NCBI RefSeq assembly: GCF_024347435.1
Contig: NZ_AP025481.1
Location: 1,612,001-1,676,000, forward strand
Length of the DNA: 64,000 nt
Origin: Vibrio cyclitrophicus
GTDB lineage: Bacteria; Pseudomonadota; Gammaproteobacteria; Enterobacterales; Vibrionaceae
Direction: 5' to 3'
Shown: positions 1 through 9,713 of the stretch, in pieces
Layout: each line of letters starts with the position of its first letter
Position numbering within the stretch: the first letter of the stretch is position 1
The notes under the pieces: generated by a model
What the model saw: only the letters and a program-made list of their open reading frames with translations
Databases searched by the model: none
Told to the model about the DNA's origin: nothing
Position numbers and translations under genes: made by a program

Positions 1-483
1 CAAATCGCCGCTGCACGTTTTCGTCGTCAGTCGCTGGGTTTTGTGTTTCAGCGATTCAATCTGGTTCCTGTGATGACTGCGCTTGAGAATGTCGCTTACC
101 CATTGATGTTGAACCAATGCTCTAAGCAAGAACAGCAGAGCAGAGCGCAAGACATGTTAGAGCGTGTTGGGCTAGGGGATTACGTTAATCATCGTCCAGA
201 CAGCTTGTCTGGAGGTCAGCAACAACGTGTCGCGATTGCCAGAGCACTGATCCACAACCCAAGCTTAGTGATTGCCGATGAGCCGACCGCGAGCTTAGAT
301 AGCCACACTGCGAACCTTGTGATCGACATTATGAAAGAGCTTGGTCACGAAATGAGTACGACTTTTATCGTCGCAACGCACGACCCAAGAATGGCGCAGC
401 GTTGTGACCGAGTGATTGAACTTATCGACGGACAATTGGCTCCACAAGCCACAGCAACGGAGACGATCTCATGGGCAAGTTAA
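1..483 (+). CDS. ABC transporter ATP-binding protein, LolD/MacB type (5' end outside window)
   Basis: The reading frame is open from the first base, so the gene starts upstream and its Walker A is not visible. What remains has the Q-loop (VFQRFNLVP) near position 43, the ABC signature LSGGQQQR near 205, Walker B VIADEP with the D-loop SLD near 268-300, and the switch histidine in ATHD near 373. These are the features of the LolD/MacB/FtsE branch, which powers extrusion of lipoproteins or substrates from the inner-membrane outer leaflet and not import. It overlaps the next gene, a permease, by 13 bases, so the two are almost certainly translated together as one transporter. The substrate cannot be read from the sequence. 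Confidence 0.9.
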   Translation, partial: QIAAARFRRQSLGFVFQRFNLVPVMTALENVAYPLMLNQCSKQEQQSRAQDMLERVGLGDYVNHRPDSLSGGQQQRVAIARALIHNPSLVIADEPTASLDSHTANLVIDIMKELGHEMSTTFIVATHDPRMAQRCDRVIELIDGQLAPQATATETISWAS

Positions 484-1769
484 CACAAAGAATGAGCACG
501 TTTTTACTTCCAACTTCGGTGCGTTTGGCGTGGCTTAATCTATTAAGAAATGGTCGACGTAGTTTGTTGTCGGTGTTGATCATCGCCATTGCGGTATTTG
601 CACTGACCAGTGCTGGTGGTTATGGGCTTTACACCTATGAGTCACTGAGAGAATCGACTGCGCGTGATACTGGCCACCTTACTTTGAGTACGCCAGGTTA
701 TTTTGAACAAGATGAAGACATGCCGCTGAGCAATGGTCTGGATAACGTACAAACGCTAACCAAGAGCATTATCGGTGATAGTGACGTGCGTGGTGTGCAG
801 CCGCGAGTCTATTTCAGTGGTTTGGTGTCTAACGGCAGTAAGTCGACCATCTTTATGGGAACGGGTGTCAATGAGCGTGAGTTCGACATGAAAGGCCCTT
901 TCCTTGATGTGCGCAGCGGGCAAACCCTGTCGGATGTGAAATCCCCAAGATACGATAGCCAAGAGCCACAAGTGATGCTGGGTACTGACTTGGCTCGTAA
1001 TCTTAAAGTTGCGGTAGGAGATTGGGTGACTCTGCTCGCTACAACAAGTGACGGTGCTTTGAACGCTTTTGATTTTAAGGTGCAGGGCATCTACTCGACA
1101 GGCGTGCCAGAGTTGGATAAGCGTCAGCTGTATGTTCATATCACTGCCGCTCAAGAGCTTTTGGCCTCAGACAAAGTCAGTACCTTATCGGTGTTCCTAT
1201 TTGAAACAAGCAAGACCTCGACCGTTCAACAACGTATCCAAACTGCTTTAGATCGAAATAGCGCTAGCCAAAGCGAACAAGGATCAGAGATCGAGATCAC
1301 TCCATGGCAAGATCGCGCGTTTTTCTATACCAAGGTTAAAGATCTTTACGACCGGATCTTCGGCATCATGGGTGCTGTGATGGCGTTGGTAGTGTTTGTG
1401 TCGTTGTTTAACACCATGACCATGTCGGTGACCGAACGCACTCGTGAAATTGGCACCTTGTCAGCACTCGGCAGTTACCCTTCTGAAATCGTGGCGGGTT
1501 TCTTAAAAGAGGCGGGACTACTGGCGGTGATTGGTAGCATGATTGGCGCGCTAGTGAGTGGCTTAGTGTCGGTGTTATTGCTGGTGGTTGATATACAAAT
1601 GCCACCACCTCCGGGTCGAACCGAAGGTTATCCACTCAACATTTACTTCTCATTGGAACTGGTTGGTTACGCCACTTTAGGTGTGCTGACGATATGTTTG
1701 CTGGCTGCTTATTTCTCTGCTCGCAAAGGCGTGAATAAGCCAATCACGGAGGCACTCGTTTATGTGTAA
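471..1769 (+). CDS. ABC transporter permease, FtsX/LolE/MacB family
   Basis: A 432-residue membrane protein with the FtsX/MacB architecture: one transmembrane segment near residues 29-50, a large periplasmic domain at about 50-290, then three C-terminal transmembrane segments at about 295-320, 345-375 and 395-415. The TERTREIGTLSALG stretch after the second helix is the typical FtsX cytoplasmic coupling loop. It partners with the overlapping upstream ATPase. The neighbours downstream, a LolA-like periplasmic protein and an outer-membrane barrel-like protein, suggest a dedicated lipoprotein or lipid export route to the outer membrane; that is inference. A second in-frame ATG at 492 is a possible alternative start. 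Confidence 0.88.
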   Translation: MGKLTQRMSTFLLPTSVRLAWLNLLRNGRRSLLSVLIIAIAVFALTSAGGYGLYTYESLRESTARDTGHLTLSTPGYFEQDEDMPLSNGLDNVQTLTKSIIGDSDVRGVQPRVYFSGLVSNGSKSTIFMGTGVNEREFDMKGPFLDVRSGQTLSDVKSPRYDSQEPQVMLGTDLARNLKVAVGDWVTLLATTSDGALNAFDFKVQGIYSTGVPELDKRQLYVHITAAQELLASDKVSTLSVFLFETSKTSTVQQRIQTALDRNSASQSEQGSEIEITPWQDRAFFYTKVKDLYDRIFGIMGAVMALVVFVSLFNTMTMSVTERTREIGTLSALGSYPSEIVAGFLKEAGLLAVIGSMIGALVSGLVSVLLLVVDIQMPPPPGRTEGYPLNIYFSLELVGYATLGVLTICLLAAYFSARKGVNKPITEALVYV

Positions 1770-2556
1770 ATTAACTCGTTCATTCAATATCTTGGCTTTC
1801 GCGTTGGGCTCTGTTTTGGCTCTGGTTCTAGCATCGACACCAAGCTGGGCTGTCGATTCACAACAAGTCACTGAGATGATTGCCAAAGCGGATAGCTATC
1901 GCTTGAACAGCGAACAGGCGTCTAAGGTAGTGTCTTTGGTGGCGCTATATCAAGACGAGCAATTGGATAAAACGCGAGAATACAATGTCTACACAAGGCC
2001 AAATCGAGAGTCATTAGTCGTCTTTAAATCAGCTGTTGAGGCAGGTCAAAAGATGCTGATGATTGAAGATAATTATTGGTTACTGATGCCGAAATCGCGC
2101 CGCCCAATTCGTATCACACCAATGCAAAAGCTATTAGGTGAAGCGTCGGTTGGCGATATCTCGACGCTGACTTGGAGCGAAGATTACCAAGGCGAGTGGG
2201 TTGCCGATCAGCAGGTTGAGATGCCCAATGGTGAACAGCTCGATACCCATCACCTAAAGCTCGCGGCGAAAACTAAGGGTGCCAGCTATCAATCGATTGA
2301 TCTGTGGTTAACGGCAGACCGAGCGTTTCCAGTTAAAGCGGATCTGTATCTGCGTTCAGGAAAGCTGGCAAAACAAGCTTGGTTTACTGAGGGCGTGCGT
2401 GATGGTTTACCCACAGTGGTGTCGATGACCTTGCTCGATAAGATTCAACCAAGCAAGAAAACCGTGATTGAGTACCGCGAAGTGATTGAACAAAGCTTGG
2501 AAGACAAATATTACAACCCTGCTTATTTATCGCGTAACAGTGTTTCTGGTCTGTAG
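1762..2556 (+). CDS. Outer membrane lipoprotein-sorting (LolA-like) periplasmic protein
   Basis: 264 residues with a clear signal peptide (hydrophobic segment at about 10-26, cleavage after SWA). The mature part resembles the LolA-like outer-membrane lipoprotein-sorting family: a half-barrel with the motif NYWLLMPKSRRPIRITP, followed by repeated strand-forming stretches. Members often sit beside RND or LolCDE-like exporters and carry a lipid-modified cargo across the periplasm. It overlaps the permease gene by 8 bases and is followed at once by a putative outer-membrane protein, so it probably bridges the two. The family assignment is fairly good; the cargo is unknown. Confidence 0.75.
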   Translation: MCKLTRSFNILAFALGSVLALVLASTPSWAVDSQQVTEMIAKADSYRLNSEQASKVVSLVALYQDEQLDKTREYNVYTRPNRESLVVFKSAVEAGQKMLMIEDNYWLLMPKSRRPIRITPMQKLLGEASVGDISTLTWSEDYQGEWVADQQVEMPNGEQLDTHHLKLAAKTKGASYQSIDLWLTADRAFPVKADLYLRSGKLAKQAWFTEGVRDGLPTVVSMTLLDKIQPSKKTVIEYREVIEQSLEDKYYNPAYLSRNSVSGL

Positions 2557-2565
2557 GTGGACGTC

Positions 2566-3858
2566 ATGAAAGCGCCCAATCGCCGATTCCACATAAAGTC
2601 TTCAATCACTACTTTGCTTGCTTTGTCTTGTGCGAGTAACACGATTCAAGCAGACGATCTGAGCTTGGCCTGGGATTGGCAACTGAGCGCTGAGTCGGTT
2701 GAATCGCGAGAATCGCCATTCAGCCCTTTAGCATCAGATAATCGTCAGTCACTCAATGGTTTGCTGGATCTAGAGATTGGCTATGGCAATTGGCTTGGCC
2801 TGTTTGCCGTGAAAGCCAACGATATTCTAAGCAACAACCCTCAACAACAAGACGCGAGCTTTGAGTCTGAATTCATTGTGCGTGAGTTGTTTTGGCAAGG
2901 TGGTGTTGAGATGTCGAATTCAGTAATCGGTGACCACTATCTTGATGTGACGCTTGGTAAGGTTCGTTTGGATTGGGGGGTGGGTTATGGCTATCGGCCT
3001 TTAGACATCATCAAACCTTATCGCCAAAATCCTGTGGGTATTGTCGCTGAAGAAGGGGCGGGAGTCGCTTCGGCGTCACTGTTCGATATGACGGGCGAGT
3101 GGACATTGCTTTACAGTGATTCGTCATGGACTTCCCAAGATGTAAATGAATTCGAAAAGCAGAATCAGCAACAAGGGCTTGGGATACGTCGTTATAACTT
3201 AGTGGGCGATCACGAATATCAATGGGTCGCTTATTACGATGATGTACGCCACGGCTTGCTCGGGGCTAGTTTGGTTTCGGTATTAAACCTCGCGTGGGAG
3301 TTTCACGGTTCTGTGGTTTATCAGCGACAAAGCCTAGGCTACAGTCAGCCGAGCTCAATGCTTAAACCGGTTTATCTAGAAGAGCAGGGCGAGGCTTATC
3401 AAGCGTTGGCAGGACTAACATGGGCCAATGACTCGGGGCACAATGTGGTTCTGGAATACTGGTTTGATAGCCGAGCTTGGAGTAACTCTGAATGGCAAAG
3501 TGCGATAGAAAGTGCAGTATCTTTGTCGGTTAATCCGATGACAGCTTCGTTGGCAGGTTCTTATGCGCAAGGCTATCAGCACGCCAATTTAGTTCAACAC
3601 AACATCATGTTTCACTGGTCTATGGATTCGACACATGGCTGGCTTGAAGATATCACGCCGACATTCGACGTCATGTTATCTCCACAAGACGGCGGCTTTA
3701 TTGCAACGCAGTGGCTCAACTATCAGGCTTTAGATAATGGTAATTCATCGTTGGATTTGGAACTTGCTGCACGCTTTCTAGAAGGTAAAAGTGATTCTGC
3801 TTACGCCAACTTACCTGATAGTCATATGATTCTCTTAAATATCAAAGGACGATTTTAA
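2566..3858 (+). CDS. Putative outer-membrane beta-barrel protein
   Basis: A protein of about 430 residues with a signal peptide and a long series of alternating aromatic/polar strands. It ends in a hydrophobic pattern with a terminal Phe (LLNIKGRF), the usual signature of barrel proteins inserted by BAM. ATG 2566 is preferred over GTG 2557 because an AGGTGG ribosome-binding site lies five bases before it, overlapping the stop of the previous gene. No specific family is recognised; it resembles the DUF1302-like or porin-like proteins that accompany LolA-like proteins in other gamma-proteobacteria. Its position at the end of the exporter genes suggests it is the outer-membrane terminus of that system. 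Confidence 0.7.
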   Translation: MKAPNRRFHIKSSITTLLALSCASNTIQADDLSLAWDWQLSAESVESRESPFSPLASDNRQSLNGLLDLEIGYGNWLGLFAVKANDILSNNPQQQDASFESEFIVRELFWQGGVEMSNSVIGDHYLDVTLGKVRLDWGVGYGYRPLDIIKPYRQNPVGIVAEEGAGVASASLFDMTGEWTLLYSDSSWTSQDVNEFEKQNQQQGLGIRRYNLVGDHEYQWVAYYDDVRHGLLGASLVSVLNLAWEFHGSVVYQRQSLGYSQPSSMLKPVYLEEQGEAYQALAGLTWANDSGHNVVLEYWFDSRAWSNSEWQSAIESAVSLSVNPMTASLAGSYAQGYQHANLVQHNIMFHWSMDSTHGWLEDITPTFDVMLSPQDGGFIATQWLNYQALDNGNSSLDLELAARFLEGKSDSAYANLPDSHMILLNIKGRF

Positions 3859-4916
3859 TGAACACTTCTTCAAACAGTCGGTTTTCATGGATTAAAAGCT
3901 TCGCGTTCACCACGCTATTTTGTGTTCTTATTGCGATTACAACCCATACGATTTGGGGCGGTGGATTAACGGTTAACCTGGCAATCAGTTTTGGCTTTGG
4001 TTACAGCGCCGTAGGTTCTTCTTTCATCTTGGTGAAGTTGTTTAAGAGGACATCCCGAACGCTTGAAGTGGGCATCTCAATGGTGTTCGCGATGACGGTT
4101 GGTACCTTGAATGCGCACTACTGGTTGAACGGATATTTCGGGGCCAATATCTCGGACCTTAAATCTGTGGTGTTGCTCGGTGTGATTTTCTGTTCGGTTT
4201 GCTATTACTATTTCTACACCCGAGAGCAACAGTTACGTGCCGACAACGAATTGGAAGTAGCCAAACGTCGTCAGGCCGATCAAGAAAAGGTGGTGGTGCT
4301 AAGCCAGCTTAAGCAATTGCAAAGCCAAATTGAACCGCACTTCTTGTTCAACACACTTGCGACCATCAATGTATTGATTGAGAGTGACAGCACGAAAGCC
4401 AAGTTGATGCTCGAAAAACTGACTAACTTGTTGCGTGTGACTTTGAAAAACAGCCGTACTGAGCAATCGACCATCGCACAAGAGGTCGACTTGTTAGACG
4501 CATATCTTAATATCCAAAAGATACGTTTGGATGAGCGTTTAGCGTTTTCTATTGAAACACACGAGATTAGCTATTTGCAGGTGATTCCACCGTTCTTGAT
4601 TCAACCTTTAGTCGAAAATGCACTCACGCACGGCATCGAGCCCAAAGCCGCAGGTGGTAAAGTGAATATCTGCATTACTCAACAAGCACAGCTGCTAAAA
4701 ATCGAAGTTTCAGACAATGGCGCTGGGCTAAAAACGCCTTCTGCGAATACGGGGCACGGTGTTGGGTTGAGCAATATTCGTCAGCGAATAGAAACTCTTT
4801 ACGGTGAGAAAGCTAGTCTGACGATCACTGAGCAAGCTGAGGGTGGGGTGGTATCGACGATCTTATTACCGCTCATAAGCGAAACTGCCGACGAGAACGA
4901 TGAGCCGAAACTCTAA
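3858..4916 (+). CDS. Sensor histidine kinase, LytS/YehU type
   Basis: 352 residues. Three or four hydrophobic segments fill residues 12-120, followed by a coiled linker (about 121-150) and a His_kinase domain whose phosphoacceptor lies in the motif EPHFLFNTLATI (His161). The N-box PLVENALTHGIEP and the glycine-rich DNGAGLK and GHGVGLSNIRQR motifs of the ATPase domain follow. This short, sensor-poor layout is typical of LytS/YehU/YpdA-like kinases paired with LytTR regulators. Its start overlaps the previous stop by one base (TAATG), so it is cotranscribed with the exporter genes and may sense their substrate or a membrane state. Confidence 0.9.
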   Translation: MNTSSNSRFSWIKSFAFTTLFCVLIAITTHTIWGGGLTVNLAISFGFGYSAVGSSFILVKLFKRTSRTLEVGISMVFAMTVGTLNAHYWLNGYFGANISDLKSVVLLGVIFCSVCYYYFYTREQQLRADNELEVAKRRQADQEKVVVLSQLKQLQSQIEPHFLFNTLATINVLIESDSTKAKLMLEKLTNLLRVTLKNSRTEQSTIAQEVDLLDAYLNIQKIRLDERLAFSIETHEISYLQVIPPFLIQPLVENALTHGIEPKAAGGKVNICITQQAQLLKIEVSDNGAGLKTPSANTGHGVGLSNIRQRIETLYGEKASLTITEQAEGGVVSTILLPLISETADENDEPKL

Positions 4917-4967
4917 GAACAGCAACTAAAAACAGACGATTTACAGTGTGAATTTAAAGGAATAATA

Positions 4968-5816
4968 ATGACTAACCCAGCAGTAAAGCCGAACGTAACG
5001 GCAATTATCGCAGACGATGAAGCACTGTTAAGGCATCACCTAGACAAGAGCCTTGCTGAGGTTTGGCCTGAGCTAGAGATTGTCAGCAAGGCAACAAATG
5101 GATTGGAGGCGATGCAGAGTATTCAGCAGTTTGAGCCTGATGTGGTCTTTCTTGATATTCGTATGCCGGAGCTGGATGGTATCTCGTTGGCGAAACAATT
5201 GAACAAGCTAGATTCGCCGCCCTTGGTGGTTTTCATTACCGCTTATGATGAATACGCAGTTAAAGCCTTTGAGCACAATGCGATGGATTACCTGCTTAAA
5301 CCGATCAATGAAGAGCGCTTACTCGCTACCTGTAAGAAGGTGCAAGCGCGTCTGTCGAGTAACCAAGCGCAATCAGGTATTACGCCAGAACAACCGAATA
5401 TCACGGCGTTAATGGCTCAGCTTCAACAGTTATCACAATCGACGTCACAGCAAATGCTGTCTCCTTCTCAATCTCAGAAAAAGCATCTCACTTGGCTCAA
5501 AGCCAGCGTTGGGGAAGACATCCACCTTATCGCCGTTGATGATGTGGCTTACTTCAAAGCGGAAGACAAGTACGTCTCGATATTCAAAAAAGGCCAAGGC
5601 GGTTCGTTAGAGGAGTTTATTCTTCGCGTATCACTAAAAGAGCTGATCGCCCAGCTTAATCCTGATGAGTTTTGGCAGATCCATCGTTCTGTCGTGGTGA
5701 AAGTCTCGGCCATTGATAAGGTGAAGAAAGGGCTCTCAGGTCAAATGTCGGCGTATGTATCAGGCGAGAAGCTACCTATTAGTCGAGCGTCGCAAGTGCT
5801 CTTTAAAGGGATGTAG
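4968..5816 (+). CDS. LytTR-family response regulator
   Basis: 282 residues. The N-terminal receiver domain has the acidic pair Asp16-Asp17, the phosphoacceptor Asp63 in FLDIRMPELDG, Thr91 and Lys111 (YLLKPI). A Gln/Ser-rich linker (about 125-165) precedes a C-terminal LytTR DNA-binding domain (about 172-280) with the usual VAYFKAEDKYVSIF and FWQIHRSVVVKV strands. It is the cognate partner of the kinase 51 bases upstream, with a good GGAATAATAATG initiation region. LytTR proteins bind direct repeats near promoters; the likely target is this operon or genes outside the window. Confidence 0.92.
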   Translation: MTNPAVKPNVTAIIADDEALLRHHLDKSLAEVWPELEIVSKATNGLEAMQSIQQFEPDVVFLDIRMPELDGISLAKQLNKLDSPPLVVFITAYDEYAVKAFEHNAMDYLLKPINEERLLATCKKVQARLSSNQAQSGITPEQPNITALMAQLQQLSQSTSQQMLSPSQSQKKHLTWLKASVGEDIHLIAVDDVAYFKAEDKYVSIFKKGQGGSLEEFILRVSLKELIAQLNPDEFWQIHRSVVVKVSAIDKVKKGLSGQMSAYVSGEKLPISRASQVLFKGM

Positions 5817-5948
5817 CCATTGATTTTAAAGGGACGTAATAAGTTCTTATCAAAACGCCATTTTAAACGAATACTGTCGATTTTTTATAGCGCGTGATGG
5901 TTTATAAAATGAGGATGCAGATCACAAAGATATTCATCGGGTTAAATA

Positions 5949-5967
5949 TTAAATAATAATCATTAAT
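5949..5967. promoter_or_regulatory. Possible Fur box upstream of the M16 protease gene
   Basis: The stretch around ATAATCATTA matches about 13 of 19 positions of the classical Fur box. PqqL-like M16 proteases are iron-regulated in E. coli, which makes a Fur site plausible, but the region is very AT-rich and such a match can occur by chance. Confidence 0.3.
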
Positions 5968-6008
5968 TCAATCTGTATATTGTTGATGAATGACATTAAG
6001 AGGTTGTT

Positions 6009-8790
6009 ATGAAAATATATTATTTAGCGACGGCACTATGCCTTACCTTAGTTGGCTGTAGTTCAACATCAAATATCACCGAAACCTTAATCCAGCCGGA
6101 TCCGGCATGGACATCAGGCCAGCTAGAAAATGGTCTTACCTACCATGTTTATCCAGATCATGAAGAATCCGTATCTGTTCGGTTAGTCGTGCACGCGGGT
6201 TCGTTCCAAGAAACTGACCAACAAGAAGGTTATGCTCATTTCTTGGAGCACATGGCATTCAATGGCAGCAAGAATTTCTCTCAAAATGACGTGATTCGCT
6301 TATTTGAAGATGCCGGCGCTAGCTTTGGTGCTGATATTAATGCTTATACCTCTTACCAAGAAACCGTATACGAATTAGATTTACCAGATAATACACAATT
6401 AGAGCAGGCTTTAACCTGGCTGCGTGATGTCGGTGATGGCCTTGAAATCGCCGATACGGAAGTAGAAAAAGAGAAAGGCGTTATTATTGGTGAATTTCGT
6501 TATGCACGCTTAGATGATAAACCATTCGCAGAGCAGTTCTTCGATCACTTTATAGAGGGCAGCCAGTATGAAGACCAAGATGCATTGGGTTCCAAAGGAG
6601 CTGTGCTCAACGCGACTTCTCAAGGGATAAATAGCTTTTATCAGACTTGGTATCAGCCCCAAATTGTCGAGGTGATTGTCTCGGGTGACATTGACAAAAA
6701 AAACGGCTATTCCACTCATTGAAGCGAAGTTTTCTAGCTGGGAACGTGGTGAAACACCAAAGCCAGGAAAACAAAGAATCATAAAGTTCAATGACGGTGA
6801 TTATATCGAGTATGCAGAAGGGGAAACCCCAAGTATTTCTTTGATGATCAACCGAGGTTCAAGCGAGATAACGACTCGCGAACAACAGCATCAACTTTGG
6901 CTCGATGAAACTGCACAACAACTGATTCGACAACGACTCAACACCAAGTTCAATGACGCGGCCTTAGCGACTCAATGGGTGGTGGCTGAACATTACTCAA
7001 TGGAATATCAGCGCTATTCATCGATCAGTGTTGGTTTCCCTGTTGGTGCGCGTGAGGTGACTCAACAAGAGCTTATCGCGACATTGGCATCTCTACGTGA
7101 TTATGGTGTCTCTGAAAGTGAGATCATCAGCGAGCAGAACTATTATCAAGACTTGCTCGATAATGTTGAGGTCGACTGGGACAACATGGACAGTGCTCAA
7201 CACGCTAATCAGAAAACGTTGGCTTTAGTGAACGAGCAAACCGTGCAATCACAAAGAGACTATGAAGCGAGCCTTGAAGAGTTTGTCGCGAATCTCGATC
7301 TTGAAGGGATTAATGCCAGTATCAATGCCTTGCTTTCTAGTGACTATTTTTTAGTGGTAGGGATGAGTGAAAGCGAAGATAAAGTTGCGGTTACCCAAGC
7401 TATCGATAGCTTAAAAGCAACCTATAGCGAAGCGGGCGCCAAACCTGTGCTTGCAGTGACCAGCAGTGCTTTTGCCGTACCGAGTTCTCAAGGTGATATT
7501 GTGTTGGTCGAACAGATGTATATTGACCCATATGTTCAAAAGTGGACGCTCAGTAATGGTATCGATATGTGGTATCTGCGTGATTCTCTTGCTGGTAATG
7601 AAGTGGGTATGTACTACACAAGCTTAGGGGGCAAGGCCGTTTTAGACTCAAGCTTATATCCAGCGACCGAGTTGGCTCTTGCGGCTATTGGTCGAAGTGG
7701 TGTTGGCAGTTTTACAGGAACGGAGCTTGATGCGCATCTTGATCGTGAAGATATTAAAGTTTATCCGTTCATCGAACCGACTCGCCACGGCGTCGAGTTT
7801 AAGATCAAAAAGAGTGGTTTAGCGGAAACTTTTGCCGCACTCAACGCGATCGTGACATCAGTGAAAGTATCACCAGAGCAACTAGCGGCGGTTAAGCAAG
7901 AGTTCATTCAAAACCGAGAATCCTACTTAGCAAGCCCAGCTGGTCAGTTCGCCTATGCAATGAACAAAAATACTTATCAAGCAAACAGCGACCATGTGTT
8001 GTTAGACGGAAAAAGTGTTGAAGCGGTTTCCGTTGAGGATGTAAAGAATGTGCATCAGCAGTTATTCGGGCAATTGCGAAGTAACCAACTGGTTATGGTG
8101 GGCGATATTGATCCTAGTGAACTGAAACCTTTGGTTCGCCAGTACTTGGCTTCTATTCCGTTGGAGAAAACCGCTGCACCTGACTTTAACGTCGCGTACA
8201 AGCACCCTTCCAAAGCGCGTATTGATTTGGCGGTTAACAGTGCCAACAGTACTGAGTACATGCTAAGAGTGATTGCGGAGCCTTCCGTTAATACAGGAAT
8301 GGTAAGAGGGCAAACGGCGAAAGATATCTTTATGGAAGATCTGCTACAACGCGTGCTTTCTACTCGTTTAGATGCGTACATTCGTGAAGATTTAAGCCTA
8401 GATTATTCACCTTATTCTTACTATGTATCTCAAGATGGAGAAACAAGTCATGATTGGTTTATTGGTGCGATGATCGCCCCTGAAAATACTGAACAGATAG
8501 AAGTGGCGATTGATAAAGTGGTTGCAGACCTTTTGAAGGGGGTCTCACAAGATGAAGTTAGAGCGGCGGGCAAGCAATTAGAAGCGGATTTTACGCCTTT
8601 AGATGCTAGCACTGTTGACCAAGCATGGTTCGTGTCTCGTTATCTTTTGCACGACTATGGCGTAGCAGCTTTGTTTAACGTAAAAGCGACGATTCGCTCA
8701 ATTTCTCGTGAAGACATGAATCAACTTGTGCAGCGTATATTTGGTGAAAACAGCCGTAAGGTTAAAAATATCATGCGCCCTAAAGCCTAA
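6009..8790 (+). pseudogene. M16 family zinc metalloprotease lipoprotein, frameshifted
   Basis: A PqqL/pitrilysin-like protease of about 925 residues, split into two frames. The first part (6009-6722) has a lipoprotein signal peptide with lipobox LVGC (Cys17) and the inverted zinc motif HFLEH (His77, Glu80, His81), with the downstream EKEKGVIIGEF helix that carries the third ligand. The frame is lost at a run of eight A at 6696-6703. Seven A would join GDIDKK directly to TAIPLIEAKF, and the second part then runs open to 8790 through the M16 C-terminal domains. The halves overlap only as out-of-frame tails. Causes could be a sequencing error, a real null mutation, phase variation, or rescue by slippage on the A8 run. 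If the break is real, the active site would be made only as a short fragment. Confidence 0.85.
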
Positions 8791-8806
8791 AGCCTAAAGC
8801 CTAAAG
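8779..8806 (+). repeat. Four copies of a 7-bp direct repeat across the stop codon
   Basis: CCTAAAG is repeated in tandem about four times, starting in the last codons of the M16 gene and running past its TAA stop. Changes in copy number would alter the C-terminus by a few residues only. Confidence 0.7.
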
Positions 8807-8837
8807 CTATAAGCAAACAGAAAGACTTAACTCAAAG

Positions 8838-8879
8838 CCAAGCATGCACTGATGCACTGCTTGGTTTTTTTGTTTTTTT
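8838..8879 (+). terminator. Rho-independent terminator after the M16 protease gene
   Basis: Stem CCAAGCA/TGCTTGG with a 13-base loop followed by a T7 run, then G and a second T run. Confidence 0.85.
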
Positions 8880-9049
8880 ACATTATTCATAACATCAATG
8901 TATTAGGTGTTGTTGGCCGCATTTAAAGGCATGTAGTTCTGAATGCGAGAGTGCTTAATCGGTTGCTTCGTATCATTTTCTAAAAAAATGTTTTAAATCA
9001 AGACAGCGTTTCATTTGTATTGTAAATTGGCGATCTACGAGAATGTTGT

Positions 9050-9556
9050 TTGGATATTAGATTGCTTAAATTAGGTACCCGATTAGTCTTAATGTTGTTT
9101 TTACTGAGCTTTGGCTTAGTGAATTCTAACGGCTATTCGTTCCCTTCTAAGCCATTCCAAATCCACTCCGCTCAAGAGCAGCCTTCGCAGAATAATCTTT
9201 GTAAACAAGCTGCTGCGGATAATCCGTCGAGCTACATGGAATGTGATCAGGTTCAGTTTGACACTGCGTCTTTAGGTGATAGTTCCAATTATCACGACAC
9301 TGAATCGAGTCTCCAAGCGGTAACCTTTAGACGTATGCTCAGCAACGAGCAAGAAAGCGTGGCCGACCTTGAGCCTGCTTATCATCTATTGATCGACTTC
9401 TCTCCCCCATCACTACTGGCTTCTCTGCTCTTCAACACGCCGATGTTGGATACTAAGCAGCATTGGACCAGCATTGTGAGTTCTCCGTCCTCCCGGCTTT
9501 CGGGGTGGAAAGAGGGCAACATCCAATACTCGCATTTCCGAGAACTTCTCAGCTAA
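9050..9556 (+). CDS. vemP: VemP-like secretion-monitoring arrest peptide
   Basis: 168 residues from a TTG start with a weak GAGA site before it. The N-terminus is an export signal (Arg4, Lys7, Arg11, then a hydrophobic core at 12-25); the middle is polar and unremarkable. The C-terminus carries RLSGWKEGNIQY at residues 149-160, close to the conserved RxSGWKExNxxY arrest segment of Vibrio alginolyticus VemP as I recall it. VemP stalls its own ribosome when Sec export is slow or external Na+ is low, which opens the mRNA and allows translation of secD2F2. Here secD2 and secF2 follow directly, which supports the call strongly. Starts at TTG 9062 or ATG 9092 are possible but would shorten the basic N-region. 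Confidence 0.82.
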   Translation: MDIRLLKLGTRLVLMLFLLSFGLVNSNGYSFPSKPFQIHSAQEQPSQNNLCKQAAADNPSSYMECDQVQFDTASLGDSSNYHDTESSLQAVTFRRMLSNEQESVADLEPAYHLLIDFSPPSLLASLLFNTPMLDTKQHWTSIVSSPSSRLSGWKEGNIQYSHFRELLS

Positions 9557-9713
9557 TCGTTTGACCCTAAATTGGTCGTCTCGATGGTCACTTGTGCCCG
9601 TTGAGCTCGCCAGTTAACCAAGACAAACATAGCGACATCAGCTTTAGCATCATTACCGTTCAATCAGCTTGTTCTGGTTTCGGCTATCGCTCGTGTTCGC
9701 AAAACATCAGTTA

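Noticed and set aside
6690-6725. Programmed -1 ribosomal frameshift at A-AAA-AAC in the M16 gene
   Set aside because: The downstream half is in the +1 (or -2) frame, so a -1 shift would lead into the wrong frame.
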